Below are positions 1 through 7,819 of a stretch of 16,799 bases of DNA, in pieces. This DNA is from an uncultured bacterium. Its GTDB lineage: Bacteria; Bacteroidota; Bacteroidia; Sphingobacteriales; Sphingobacteriaceae. The position numbers and the translations under genes are program-made. The notes under the pieces are model-generated. The model did not search any database. It had not been told where the DNA came from and saw only the letters and a list, made by a program, of their open reading frames with translations. Each line of letters begins with the position of its first letter. Position 1 is the stretch's first letter. The stretch spans positions 1 through 16,799 of the forward strand of contig CAJBVG010000117.1 of NCBI GenBank assembly GCA_903958995.1, given 5' to 3'.

Positions 1-109
1 ACTTACCAAATTCAAATCGGTAAAAAAGATCAGAGAGTCTAGTGATGAAGAGTTGGCAAGTGTTTTAAACAAGAACCAACTGATTGCCCTAAGAGAGTAT
101 TTTAAATAA
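1..109 (+). CDS. uvrC: C-terminal tail of a probable UvrC excinuclease subunit (5' part outside window)
   Basis: The only open frame at the left edge starts with the codon at position 2 and ends at a TAA at 107-109, giving 35 residues. The peptide reads LTKFKSVKKIRESSDEELA, followed by a hydrophobic-basic end (residues ALREYFK). This matches the last helix-hairpin-helix of UvrC, where a 'LL..F.S...I..AS.EEL' pattern precedes the C-terminus. UvrC is the dual-incision nuclease of nucleotide excision repair and acts with UvrA and UvrB on damaged DNA; the HhH pair binds DNA. Only the tail is visible, so another HhH protein is possible. The gene converges on gldN. Confidence 0.72.
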   Translation, partial: LTKFKSVKKIRESSDEELASVLNKNQLIALREYFK

Positions 110-138
110 CCCCTCAACTTTGCTTCGTAATACTATAC

Positions 139-170
139 CGTTCGTCGGAGTGAGGACACTCCGACGAACG
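139..170. repeat. Perfect 14-bp-arm palindrome (REP-like), between uvrC and gldN
   Basis: The left arm CGTTCGTCGGAGTG (139-152) and right arm CACTCCGACGAACG (157-170) are exact reverse complements around the loop AGGA. The element is much more GC-rich than its surroundings. No T-run follows on either strand, so it is not a classic intrinsic terminator. An eight-base piece of the left half (GAGTGAGG, 148-155) recurs just outside at 170-177. From memory, similar palindromes recur between genes in Bacteroidota genomes, which would make this one copy of a dispersed family. Copy number cannot be judged from this window. Confidence 0.8.
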
Positions 171-202
171 AGTGAGGCCTTTGGTAAATTCCTATAACAA
201 AA

Positions 203-226
203 AAAGCCGCGATTACTCGCGGCTTT
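203..226 (-). terminator. Intrinsic terminator of the gldKLMN operon
   Basis: A perfect 10-bp stem (AAAGCCGCGA / TCGCGGCTTT) encloses the loop TTAC. Read on the minus strand, it lies about 30 bases after the gldN stop and runs directly into seven Ts (complement of the A-run at 199-205). That is a textbook rho-independent terminator. On the plus strand the stem ends in TTTCT, so it may also weakly stop read-through from uvrC. Confidence 0.9.
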
Positions 227-249
227 CTAATATCTCAATTCTAATATCT
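226..249. repeat. Short direct repeat between gldN stop and terminator
   Basis: The ten bases TCTAATATCT occur at 226-235 and again at 240-249, a period of 14. The repeat lies in the 3' untranslated end of the gldN transcript. No function is evident; it may be a slippage product. Confidence 0.6.
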
Positions 250-254
250 AGCAA

Positions 255-1091
255 TTAGTTTTCCCAAAGGTCATGTTCGAATTCGAACAACCATTGTTTA
301 ATTCTATTAGCTTCGATTAAGCCGTCCATACCAGTTGCATAATCTTCGATACGGAAGTCTTTCTCGTTGTTCCATTTAGTAACATAGCTACTGAACATAC
401 GTTGAGTAAACAAGTCATCATAACTGAAACGAGCAGCATCATTCTGACGATTGAATACTTCAGCGTTAGCGAATACTTTACGAGCTTCAGGGAAGTATAC
501 CCAGAAAATTGGACCTTTACCTACTTCTTCACCTCCAGAGTTTCTGTAGATTAAGATAGGAGCGATACCGATAATACGTGGCTCCCAAATAGAACGTTGT
601 TTATCGAAAATCCAGTCTTCTTTTAGACGGTAAGCTACAACATCATCGCGATTTAATTCACGAACGGTAACAACCTTTTGGAAAGTTCCATCTAATTGTT
701 CAACGTCTGTTGTATCAACACCAGCACCAATTTGAGCAACCTCTTCAGGTGTCATAGGTACTTTAAATTCATCACCGAAATCTTTCGGGCCACTTGGGTT
801 CGAGTTATAAGCGGTTAATTCACCAGCTAAAACTGCGTCCATAATAACATCGATAAGCTTCGCTCTTGGGTAGGTCATGATTAAGTTTTGCTTTTCCTTA
901 AGATCAATAACTCTCCAAACTCGTTTAGCCCACATCGCATCCGCTTCTCTCAAAGGAGCATACGGAGTTACGAAAGCTGTTTTCACGTTTTGTTTCTGAT
1001 AAACACCATCTAAAGGTGGTTCAGTTTGCGCGAAACTGATGCTTGTTGCGAACAACAATGCGATCAGTGATAGAATTAATTTATTTTTCAT
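255..1091 (-). CDS. gldN: GldN/PorN, periplasmic T9SS and gliding motility protein
   Basis: This 278-residue protein has a clear Sec signal peptide (basic MKNK start, hydrophobic stretch to residue 20, likely cleavage after A21 before Q22). The body has the GldN pattern: an early 'DADAMWAKRVWRVIDL'-type segment (here READAMWAKRVWRVIDLKEK, about residues 48-67), the block 'EDWIFDKQRSIWEPRIIGIAP' split over residues 158-178, and the 'FWVYFPEARKVFANAEVFN' region. GldN (PorN in P. gingivalis) forms a large ring with the lipoprotein GldK on the periplasmic side of the outer membrane and contacts the tip of GldM, linking the motor to the translocon. It is the last gene of the operon, 28 bases after gldM, and is followed by the terminator at 203-226. 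Length is close to the family norm. No defects are visible. Confidence 0.95.
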   Translation of the reverse strand: MKNKLILSLIALLFATSISFAQTEPPLDGVYQKQNVKTAFVTPYAPLREADAMWAKRVWRVIDLKEKQNLIMTYPRAKLIDVIMDAVLAGELTAYNSNPSGPKDFGDEFKVPMTPEEVAQIGAGVDTTDVEQLDGTFQKVVTVRELNRDDVVAYRLKEDWIFDKQRSIWEPRIIGIAPILIYRNSGGEEVGKGPIFWVYFPEARKVFANAEVFNRQNDAARFSYDDLFTQRMFSSYVTKWNNEKDFRIEDYATGMDGLIEANRIKQWLFEFEHDLWEN

Positions 1092-1119
1092 GTCTATAAA
1101 AACTATAGATTAATATTCT

Positions 1120-2652
1120 TTATTGTATTGATATTACAACCGAGTTCAATTTTCTATTTGAACCATCGGGACCAGAAGCCACGATATCATCAAATATAAC
1201 TTTGTCTTTCGGGCCTAAACCATTCATTGCACCTAACATTTCTGGAGTAATCGCAGCACTGGTAGATTGTAAACGGATTAAATCTTGACGAGCTCTAATA
1301 ATAATTGCAGAGAATGATTTCACATTGAATTTTAAATCGAAGTCAAATCCTTCTAATACTGCAAACACACCACGTTGAGCTTTTAATTGTGAAGCTGATA
1401 ATATACCACTTGATACACCTGCAACTTTAGCAACTGGATCAGGAATACGTTTTACACGATACTCCATACCACCTAATGTTCTTACTTGTCCTTTAGAAAT
1501 TTCGCCAGAAACAGTAACCATTGCTTTTGTTCCTGGTTTAGAAACACGAACAATATATTTACCATTTGACCCAACGATACTAGCGCCATCTCCACTAATT
1601 GAAGCTCTAACTTTTTCTTTAGGTACACCTGGAGCTGATATAGAAACTGGGTTATCTACACCAACATAAAACACGTTCATCTTATCTGCAGAAACTACTG
1701 CTGTAGGTTTTGCTGCTTGGTACTCCGCTTCAAACTTATAAGGTTTAACTGCACCATCTGGAGTTTTAACGTTAATTACACCACCCCATTTAATAAATCC
1801 TTCTTGGGTTGGAGTAGTAACAAACTTACCTTTACCATTTTCAACTGGAAGTGTTCTTCCACCTACAACGATATTAGGATTTTGTGTAGAACTAGATGCT
1901 GAAATAAACACTTGAGCTTCGTAAGGCTGACCTACTAAAACATAACTAGTAGGTGCAACTACTGTTGCTTCTAACTGGTCAAATTTAAAGTCGGTAGCGT
2001 TGATTTTGCTTAACAAGTATTTTGTTACTTCCGCTTCTGCGTTCTTATTATCATTTTGAATTTTAGATAAGATAGTAACAATAGCTGTTACTGGAACACC
2101 TTCGAAGTTTTGTTGCTCCCAAGATTTTTTGATACCTTCTTTATCTGGACCTGGTGCTATAGCATTTAAACTGAAGTCGAAATTGCTTCTTTCACCTTTA
2201 TCAACTAAGTCTAAATATTGATTACGTGTTGCAAGAATTTTTGCTTTTAACTCAGATCCTTTTTTATTAGTGATCATTAATTGAACACCGATTTCCATAT
2301 CACTTCTTTTTGCGATATCACCAGTTTCTTCATCAATACCACCAGCTTCTGCAGTAATTTCTTTCTTTACCTCGTTTATATAAACATCAAGATCTTGAGA
2401 ATATTTCTGAGCTAATAATGCTTTATCTTGAAATGGTTTAGTTTTAACCGGGTCATTTTTCATCGATTGCTCGAAAGCATCGTATGTCATTTTATTTGCC
2501 GATGCAAAGTTACTTGCAGTTGTTTCTAAACCGTCATTTACTAACTTGAAGGCATTCATGAATTCTTCCGAGACGTTTAATGCCAACATCGCTGTTAACA
2601 CTAAGTACATCATCCCGATCATCTTCTGCCTTGGGGTTTCTTTACCTGCCAT
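1120..2652 (-). CDS. gldM: GldM/PorM, T9SS motor subunit spanning the periplasm
   Basis: This 510-residue protein starts MAGKETPRQKMIGMMYLVLT, the characteristic GldM N-terminus: a short cytoplasmic tail, then a single transmembrane helix at about residues 11-27. R8 aligns with Arg9 of Flavobacterium johnsoniae GldM, which is important for proton-driven function. The large remainder is periplasmic and fits the four-domain (D1-D4) stalk of the family: a mostly helical D1 up to about residue 220, then beta-rich domains (for example VVAPTSYVLVGQPYEAQVF, about 230-249, and the VSADKMNVFYVGVDNPVSI stretch near 320-338). With GldL it makes the 5:2 rotary proton motor of the type IX system, and its dimeric stalk reaches GldK/GldN. 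It lies 42 bases after gldL and 28 before gldN. Length is typical and the gene is intact. Confidence 0.96.
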   Translation of the reverse strand: MAGKETPRQKMIGMMYLVLTAMLALNVSEEFMNAFKLVNDGLETTASNFASANKMTYDAFEQSMKNDPVKTKPFQDKALLAQKYSQDLDVYINEVKKEITAEAGGIDEETGDIAKRSDMEIGVQLMITNKKGSELKAKILATRNQYLDLVDKGERSNFDFSLNAIAPGPDKEGIKKSWEQQNFEGVPVTAIVTILSKIQNDNKNAEAEVTKYLLSKINATDFKFDQLEATVVAPTSYVLVGQPYEAQVFISASSSTQNPNIVVGGRTLPVENGKGKFVTTPTQEGFIKWGGVINVKTPDGAVKPYKFEAEYQAAKPTAVVSADKMNVFYVGVDNPVSISAPGVPKEKVRASISGDGASIVGSNGKYIVRVSKPGTKAMVTVSGEISKGQVRTLGGMEYRVKRIPDPVAKVAGVSSGILSASQLKAQRGVFAVLEGFDFDLKFNVKSFSAIIIRARQDLIRLQSTSAAITPEMLGAMNGLGPKDKVIFDDIVASGPDGSNRKLNSVVISIQ

Positions 2653-2694
2653 CTTCTTTTATTAATTAATCTTTAGTAGATATAAAACCGTTAA

Positions 2695-3474
2695 TTAGTT
2701 TGATTTGATAGTCATTGCTGATAACATGTTACCGTAAACAGCATTTAATGAAGCTAAGTTTTTAGATAATTTACCTACTTCATCTTTAAATGCACGTGCG
2801 TCAACTAATGAATCGCTAAAGCTTTGCATAGTTTCAGAAACGTTACCGTAAAATTTATTCAATGTTTTAATGTGGTTATTTGAATCTTGTAATTCTAACT
2901 CATACATAGCATTTAATGAAGACAAGTTTTTAGCTAAAGCTTGAACTTGTTCATGGTACATTTTAGAATCAGTTGTAGAAGCAGCAATCTCCGTTAATGA
3001 AGATGATGCTTGTGAATAAGCTGAAGTTAAATCGTCAACTGATTTAGTAGCTTGTTTTAATTTATTAGCAAATTCATTTGATGAAGTTGCAGCATCAGTA
3101 ACATTAGAAATTGTAGATACTTTTTCACCAAAAGTACGCAATCCAGCTCCTAAGCTTTCAATTAATTCTGGACCAATTTTAGCATCTACTAACATTTGAT
3201 CTAATTGTTGAGATACAGTACCATTATTTGCTGATTTAGCTGAGCTACTTAGAGCATCCATCCCTGCTAATTCAGGATAAACTAAAGACCAATCATATTC
3301 TTCGTGTGGTTTTTCAAACGCTGAAAGGAAAAATATTAACGCTTCAGTTGTTAAACCTACAATCAATAATTCGTTTGCAAATTTTAAGTGTAAGATTTTA
3401 AATAATGCACCGATGATTACGACTGCTGCGCCAATACCATAAACTTTGGCCATTAGTTTTTTATAGTTGCCCAT
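2695..3474 (-). CDS. gldL: GldL/PorL, inner-membrane proton-channel subunit of the T9SS motor
   Basis: This 259-residue protein has two transmembrane helices near the N-terminus (about residues 11-28 and 35-53) and a long cytoplasmic, helical C-terminus. The second helix holds the buried acidic residue typical of GldL (E44 in GLTTEALIFFLSAF), matching the essential Glu49 of F. johnsoniae GldL; Y12 and K26 are also in place. Five GldL copies surround two GldM helices and couple the proton motive force to rotation. The C-terminal part is rich in S, L, N and K and contains a near-duplicate 19-residue block (residues 173-191 and 229-247, both with KNL.SLNA.Y), described separately. The gene lies 71 bases after gldK and 42 before gldM. 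The protein is somewhat longer than the roughly 215-residue F. johnsoniae form, which fits the added repeat. Confidence 0.95.
   Translation of the reverse strand: MGNYKKLMAKVYGIGAAVVIIGALFKILHLKFANELLIVGLTTEALIFFLSAFEKPHEEYDWSLVYPELAGMDALSSSAKSANNGTVSQQLDQMLVDAKIGPELIESLGAGLRTFGEKVSTISNVTDAATSSNEFANKLKQATKSVDDLTSAYSQASSSLTEIAASTTDSKMYHEQVQALAKNLSSLNAMYELELQDSNNHIKTLNKFYGNVSETMQSFSDSLVDARAFKDEVGKLSKNLASLNAVYGNMLSAMTIKSN
2734..2958 (-). repeat. Internal duplication in the GldL C-terminal coiled region
   Basis: Two segments of gldL, 2902-2958 (residues 173-191) and 2734-2790 (residues 229-247), encode nearly the same 19-residue block with the shared core KNL.SLNA.Y, offset by 168 bases (56 codons). 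The DNA is also close: 27 of the first 30 bases after the shared Tyr codon region (from 2740 and 2908) agree. Weaker echoes occur at residues 135-160 and 200-215. This looks like a duplicated helical unit in the cytoplasmic tail. Confidence 0.75.
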
Positions 3475-3545
3475 TTTAATAGATAGTTTGAATGTTGATT
3501 AAATAGTTAAATGTATAGTGTAATGTGTTTTTCTTTTTTTGAATA

Positions 3546-4808
3546 CTATTCGTCAGAAATTGAACGACCCATATACGACATCACGCAACGGAAACCGATG
3601 TATGATTTTGCAGTATCTTGGAATTCATATGAACGTGTACCATTTTGCATGAAGTAACCAATATCTTTCCATGAACCACCACGAATAACCTTACGTTTTA
3701 AAACTTCAGGATCATCAGATTTAGCTTCATAAGAATAGTTAGGGTTCATATCATGTATAAATACTACAGCAGACTCATCATAAGCTGTGCTAGTCCACTC
3801 AGCAGCATTTCCTGACATGTTATATAAACCATAATCATTCGGGAAGTAAGATGTTACTTTTACAGTATGCATACCACCATCATCGCCATAATTACCGCGA
3901 CCTGGTTTAAAGTTAGCTAACAAACATCCTCTGCTATTTCTAGCATAAGGACCACCCCAAGGGTAATCAGCACCGATTCTACCACCACGAGATGCATATT
4001 CCCATTCCGCTTCTGTAGGTAAACGATATTGATTCATTACTGCTTCGCCTTCTGCACGTTTGAAATCGTCTAACATACGTGATCTCCAAATAGTAAATGC
4101 TCTAGCTTGTTTCCAAGTAACACCTACAACAGGATACTCATCATATGCTGGATGCCAAAAGTATTTCTCAACCATTGGATCATTGATTGCATAAGCGAAA
4201 TCGGAGATGAAACACAATGTATCTGGATACACTTGAATATCTTCTTTTACGATAAATTGTGTACGTGGCTTATCACGATTTGATTTATTTGCTGCTGCAT
4301 TTAAATCGAACCACTCTAAGTGATACACCAATTTTTTGTTATCAATTTCTTTACGACCGAAAATTCTGTCTTCTTCTGGATAGTATAACTCAGATAGAGC
4401 TTCAATAACCGCTGGGTCATTGTAGTTCAATTTGGTTTTCCAGTTTAAGAATTCTTTTCCATCAGCATCTTGAACAATATGCTCACCACCTAATGTTTTC
4501 TTAACAATAGAGTCGCGAACGTATTCTGTAAACTGACGGTATTCGTTATTGCTGATTTCAGTTTCATCCATATAGAATGCACTGATACTCACTTGACGGT
4601 TATGTGCCGTTTGTGAATATGCAATATCCTGGTCGGTCTGACCAAGGTGATAAGTACCTGAAGGCACATACACCATTCCAAATGGAATGAAAGGCTTAAA
4701 GCTTGGTCGATCATTAGATCCAACCAACTCTCCATTTCCGGAGTTTAAACCACAACTACTTACAAGAGCAGTTAGTCCTGCCAAACAGAACAAGGCAATT
4801 TTTTTCAT
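3546..4808 (-). CDS. gldK: GldK/PorK, FGE-sulfatase-fold outer-membrane lipoprotein of the T9SS
   Basis: This 420-residue protein begins with a lipoprotein signal peptide: hydrophobic residues 4-16, then the lipobox LVSSC with Cys19 as the acylated residue. The rest is a formylglycine-generating-enzyme/sulfatase-modifying-factor fold: GMVYVPSGTYHLG (44-56), MDETEISNNEYRQF (80-93), VVGVTWKQARAFTIW (227-241), RLPTEAEWEYASRGG (262-276), LYNMSGNAAEWTS (328-340), RGGSW (376-380) and GFRCV (405-409). In GldK the fold is structural. GldK and GldN form the large ring beneath the outer membrane that links GldM to the translocon. The insert between about residues 100 and 215 is typical of GldK compared with true FGE enzymes. 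First gene of gldKLMN, 201 bases downstream of porP, with a possible promoter at 4864-4894. Confidence 0.95.
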   Translation of the reverse strand: MKKIALFCLAGLTALVSSCGLNSGNGELVGSNDRPSFKPFIPFGMVYVPSGTYHLGQTDQDIAYSQTAHNRQVSISAFYMDETEISNNEYRQFTEYVRDSIVKKTLGGEHIVQDADGKEFLNWKTKLNYNDPAVIEALSELYYPEEDRIFGRKEIDNKKLVYHLEWFDLNAAANKSNRDKPRTQFIVKEDIQVYPDTLCFISDFAYAINDPMVEKYFWHPAYDEYPVVGVTWKQARAFTIWRSRMLDDFKRAEGEAVMNQYRLPTEAEWEYASRGGRIGADYPWGGPYARNSRGCLLANFKPGRGNYGDDGGMHTVKVTSYFPNDYGLYNMSGNAAEWTSTAYDESAVVFIHDMNPNYSYEAKSDDPEVLKRKVIRGGSWKDIGYFMQNGTRSYEFQDTAKSYIGFRCVMSYMGRSISDE

Positions 4809-4863
4809 AGCAAGCGATACTAAAATTTTGCTGTTATATAATTAATTAACTAAGCCGTAAACA

Positions 4864-4894
4864 CAAAAATAGTATATTCTACTAAATTATAAAG
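4864..4894 (-). promoter_or_regulatory. Possible promoter of gldKLMN
   Basis: The minus strand reads TATTTTTG at 4871-4864, a full match to the Bacteroidota -7 element TAnnTTTG. At the usual 19-base spacing upstream there is only CTTT (4894-4891), a poor -33 element. Transcription would start some 45-50 bases before the gldK ATG. In such AT-rich DNA a single -7 match can arise by chance; read-through from porP is the alternative. Confidence 0.4.
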
Positions 4895-4979
4895 AACGAA
4901 TGTGAATAATTTTTAAATCTATTTTTTAAAATTATTCAGAAATTTTATTATAAATAAGGTTTTTAAAAACGAGCCAATT

Positions 4980-5000
4980 GTGTTTTTAGTATAAAAACAC
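4980..5000 (-). terminator. AU-rich hairpin after porP, possible weak terminator or attenuator
   Basis: A perfect 8-bp inverted repeat (GTGTTTTT / AAAAACAC, loop AGTAT) begins ten bases after the porP stop codon on the minus strand. The stem is mostly A-T and no T-run follows, so termination would be partial at best. A 12-bp palindrome (GTTTTTAAAAAC, 4959-4970) follows slightly further downstream. Together they could lower or stop read-through from porP into gldK, or protect the 3' end of the porP message. Confidence 0.4.
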
Positions 5001-5009
5001 TTCAAAGGC

Positions 5010-5942
5010 TTATAAAAATCGAGGTGTTTTGATAATTACGTCCGTTTTAATTTTCTTCTTAAAGATCACATCATACCCTAAAATTGCCTCATGTGAACCT
5101 GTACTAGCTACATTTAAATTCGATAAAGTGTAGTCGTATGCATAGCTAAACTTGATTTGAGGGGTAATATTCAACCCTACAATCCCGATAATAGCATCAT
5201 TTAAACGATACGATAAACCTCCCCAAAATTTCTGGTTAATAAACGCCATTGCGTTTAAATCGAACGAAAGAGCTTTTGAATATTTAATTAAAACTGATGG
5301 CTTAACATCTAGACTAGGTGAGATGTTCCAATTGTAACCTGCCACTAAGTTTGTGTGGATAACGTTTCTATATTCACCAGCTTTAGTACCATCAAAACCC
5401 ATGTAAGCACGGTTTAAATGTGTAGCTGATAAACCTACATAGTATAATTCTGTGTTGTAAAATGCACCAAGGTTAACGTCTAATTTAACGGCATTTAATG
5501 TTCCTGTTGGAATTACAGGGTCTCCAGGGTCTCCACTCACTAATTTTGTTCCATCCAATGTTCTTTGAATAAAACCTACTGCTAATCCTCCTGATAATGT
5601 TCCTGATGCTAATTGATATTTATAAGCGTAAGAAGCCATGAATGTTAAATTCGTGTTCCCTGCACCGATTTTATCGTTTAAGATGTGTAAACCTACACCA
5701 CTATTGATATTTGGAATAGGCATATGCGCACTAATCGTTTGTGTTTGTGGTCCACCATCAACACCTACGTACTGCGTACGAAATAAACCTAAGGCACTTA
5801 ACGACTCCTTGCTCCCTGCTAACGCTGGGTTAAATACAAACCCATTAAACATATAATGAGAATATTGGGGATCTTGTTGTGCAAATGTCTTAAAGCCTAC
5901 TAAAACAAAGAGTATTAGTAGTAATCTAAATCTGTTCTTCAT
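5010..5942 (-). CDS. porP: PorP/SprF-family outer-membrane protein of the T9SS
   Basis: This 310-residue protein has a Sec signal peptide (basic MKNRFR, hydrophobic to about residue 20, likely cleavage after FA before QQ) and then the family hallmark QDPQYSHYMFNGFVFNPALAG (about residues 23-43, given here in outline: QYSHYMFN, NPALAGS). The rest alternates short hydrophobic and polar stretches ending in glycines and aromatics, as expected of a beta-barrel. PorP/SprF proteins sit in the outer membrane; SprF is needed to export the adhesin SprB, and PorP binds the GldK/L/M/N machine. The position directly upstream of gldK matches porPKLMN of P. gingivalis, so this is more likely the core PorP than an accessory SprF paralogue. 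It has its own strong promoter at 5979-6009. Confidence 0.92.
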   Translation of the reverse strand: MKNRFRLLLILFVLVGFKTFAQQDPQYSHYMFNGFVFNPALAGSKESLSALGLFRTQYVGVDGGPQTQTISAHMPIPNINSGVGLHILNDKIGAGNTNLTFMASYAYKYQLASGTLSGGLAVGFIQRTLDGTKLVSGDPGDPVIPTGTLNAVKLDVNLGAFYNTELYYVGLSATHLNRAYMGFDGTKAGEYRNVIHTNLVAGYNWNISPSLDVKPSVLIKYSKALSFDLNAMAFINQKFWGGLSYRLNDAIIGIVGLNITPQIKFSYAYDYTLSNLNVASTGSHEAILGYDVIFKKKIKTDVIIKTPRFL

Positions 5943-5978
5943 TTATTCAAAATATCGCCCATGAAAATCACGGGATTT

Positions 5979-6009
5979 CAAAAATAGCATAATTATGGGT
6001 AGATGCAAA
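5979..6009 (-). promoter_or_regulatory. Bacteroidota-type promoter of porP
   Basis: The minus strand shows TTTG at 6009-6006, a 19-base spacer, then TATTTTTG at 5986-5979. Both boxes and the spacing match the primary sigma consensus of the phylum (-33 TTTG, -7 TAnnTTTG). The start of transcription would lie roughly 30 bases before the porP ATG. A second -7-like TATATTTG at 6060-6053 lacks a -33 partner. This suggests that the T9SS genes have a promoter separate from the upstream hemD unit. Confidence 0.72.
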
Positions 6010-6081
6010 TTTTGAAGACAATTCATTATTAATCTTAAATTATCTTCTAGAACAAATATAGCATTAAAAGTGGCTAATCGT

Positions 6082-6837
6082 CTATTTATTAGCGGTTTTT
6101 ACATATTCTTCAATAGCCATCGTCATAGATGGAGCTTGAGGGCTCGGAGCCTGTATATTGATCACTAAACCGGCATCAATTACCGCTTTTGCAGTTGTCG
6201 GTCCAAATGTGGCTATTCTTGTGTTATTTTGTTTGAAATCAGGGAAATTCTTGAACAATGACTTGATGCCAGATGGACTAAAAAAGGCTATCATATCGTA
6301 GTTTACTTCTGCCAAATCCGATAGGTCGCTACATACCGTACGATACAAAACAGCCTCGGAGATATTAAAACCACTTTTTCTTAAAAATACAGGGATTTCA
6401 TCTGTGTGTACGTCTGTACAAGGATAAAAGAAATTTTCTTCTTTGTGTTTTTTGATGACTTCTAGCAATTCTGCAGTTGTCTGTTTTCCAATAAACACCT
6501 TACGTTTTCTATATTGAACATACTTCTGCATGTATAAAGCAACCGCTTCAGTGATGCAAAAATACTTCATCTCTGAAGATGCTTCAATACGCAATTCTTC
6601 ACATACTCTGAAGTAATGATCGATTGAATTTCTACTCGTAAAAATTACTGCTGAAAAGTCTAATGGGCTGATTTTTTCTTTACGAAACTCTTTACCAGGT
6701 ATGCCTTCAACATGTATGAATGGCCTAAAATCAATTTTTAGGTTGAATTTTTTAGCTAAATCAAAGAATGGGGACTTATCCGACTCCGGTTTTGGCTGGG
6801 TAACCAAAATGCTCTTAACTTTCAATTTCTTATCCAT
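6082..6837 (-). CDS. hemD: Uroporphyrinogen-III synthase
   Basis: This 251-residue soluble protein has the two-lobed HemD pattern. Low overall conservation is normal for this family, but the typical landmarks are present: SILVTQPKPESDKS at the N-terminus (residues 9-22), AVIFTSRNSIDHYF near residue 63, MIAFFSPSGIKSLFKNF near residue 182, and RIATFGPTTAKAVIDAGL near residue 207. HemD cyclises hydroxymethylbilane to uroporphyrinogen III with inversion of ring D, the branch point to heme and sirohaem. It follows the DUF4271 gene by 29 bases, a pairing I recall from many Bacteroidota. It is probably the last gene of the unit that starts with the BamA-like gene. No other heme synthesis gene is beside it on this strand. 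Intact, usual length. Confidence 0.88.
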   Translation of the reverse strand: MDKKLKVKSILVTQPKPESDKSPFFDLAKKFNLKIDFRPFIHVEGIPGKEFRKEKISPLDFSAVIFTSRNSIDHYFRVCEELRIEASSEMKYFCITEAVALYMQKYVQYRKRKVFIGKQTTAELLEVIKKHKEENFFYPCTDVHTDEIPVFLRKSGFNISEAVLYRTVCSDLSDLAEVNYDMIAFFSPSGIKSLFKNFPDFKQNNTRIATFGPTTAKAVIDAGLVINIQAPSPQAPSMTMAIEEYVKTANK

Positions 6838-6866
6838 ACTTCTCTCATTAATATCACCTACAAAAA

Positions 6867-7808
6867 CTATGCAATAAACACTTTGTAGATAATTAACAGT
6901 GGCATAATTTCAAGAGTGCAAAGATAGAGAAATAAATAAAACTTAGGAAACTGAAAATTATTTAAAATAAAACTGCCTGTCCTCAAATACTTGTATATAG
7001 TGTTAAAACAGAACAGGATTAAGATTAAACCTAATAAATAAGGCTGATAGCTACTCGGTATAAATTGATAGAAAATTAACATTGGCATTACAATAATCGC
7101 ATAAACAAAGTTCGATATCGATAAAATCGATAAATACCCTGAGATTAACTTTTGTATTGAAAAAATGAATCCGGAGATTTTCATCAATAAAAATTTCGTT
7201 AGATAAAAGGTGCCTGTAAAGAGACAAATGATCATGTATTCTTCTATCCCTTTGTAAGTGATATTCACTTCGAAAAAGTTAAAGATGAACTTCAGTAATA
7301 AGCCATACACTGTTGTAAACAAAATAAAGTAGAGTAAGGTATTCCTTAATTTCAAAAAGTTATCATCTCTAGTAAATTGATTAATGGCCCTATCATTCCA
7401 ATACGCTTGGAAGATAACCACTAAGGTTTTATCGTAAACATTCCTAATGATGGTGTATAGAAGGATAATCGATAGCAATGTAAAAATCATCCAATGGCCT
7501 TCTGTTTTGCGAACTTTAATCAAGTTCCGGTTAACATACTTTCGGGCATCTGGCCTTTGTGTGCTATCCGTGAAATTATATGAACCCATATGGTACCTCG
7601 ACATAACCAATTTGTAAATGGTATCTGTTTGTACTATTGAGCTCGAATCAATTAACACATAGGCAACACTATCCGTATCTCGTTGATAATGGTAATAGGA
7701 GATTTGTGGAATGCTATCTGGAATAACTAGATCCGTTTGCGCAGTTGAAGTACTTACTATGAATACTTGTATTAGGAAACACCATATTACTGCCTTAATC
7801 CATTTCAT
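6867..7808 (-). CDS. DUF4271 polytopic membrane protein
   Basis: This 313-residue protein has a signal-peptide-like start (hydrophobic residues 6-20, STAQ at 21-24), an extracytoplasmic stretch of about 80 residues, and then about six transmembrane helices (roughly residues 105-121, 157-178, 189-209, 222-246, 255-272 and 288-311). The end, LCTLEIMPLLIIYKVF, is the conserved C-terminal signature I associate with DUF4271, a family found essentially in Bacteroidota and commonly next to hemD. No enzymatic motif is visible. It sits 11 bases after the BamA-like gene and 29 before hemD, so all three are probably co-transcribed. A role in envelope biogenesis is suggested only by the neighbours; function unknown. 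Confidence 0.82.
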   Translation of the reverse strand: MKWIKAVIWCFLIQVFIVSTSTAQTDLVIPDSIPQISYYHYQRDTDSVAYVLIDSSSIVQTDTIYKLVMSRYHMGSYNFTDSTQRPDARKYVNRNLIKVRKTEGHWMIFTLLSIILLYTIIRNVYDKTLVVIFQAYWNDRAINQFTRDDNFLKLRNTLLYFILFTTVYGLLLKFIFNFFEVNITYKGIEEYMIICLFTGTFYLTKFLLMKISGFIFSIQKLISGYLSILSISNFVYAIIVMPMLIFYQFIPSSYQPYLLGLILILFCFNTIYKYLRTGSFILNNFQFPKFYLFLYLCTLEIMPLLIIYKVFIA

Positions 7809-7819
7809 GCTGCAAAAGT

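Noticed and set aside
1717..1902. Plus-strand 61-codon frame inside gldM
   Set aside because: Antisense to a conserved gene, with no recognisable domain.
5638..5856. Plus-strand 72-codon frame inside porP
   Set aside because: Antisense to porP; no supporting features.
6073..6093. Inverted repeat GCTAAT / ATTAGC over the hemD stop, followed by GGTTTTT on the plus strand
   Set aside because: Six weak base pairs only, and the T-run is on the plus strand, where no gene ends. On the minus strand no proper T-run follows.
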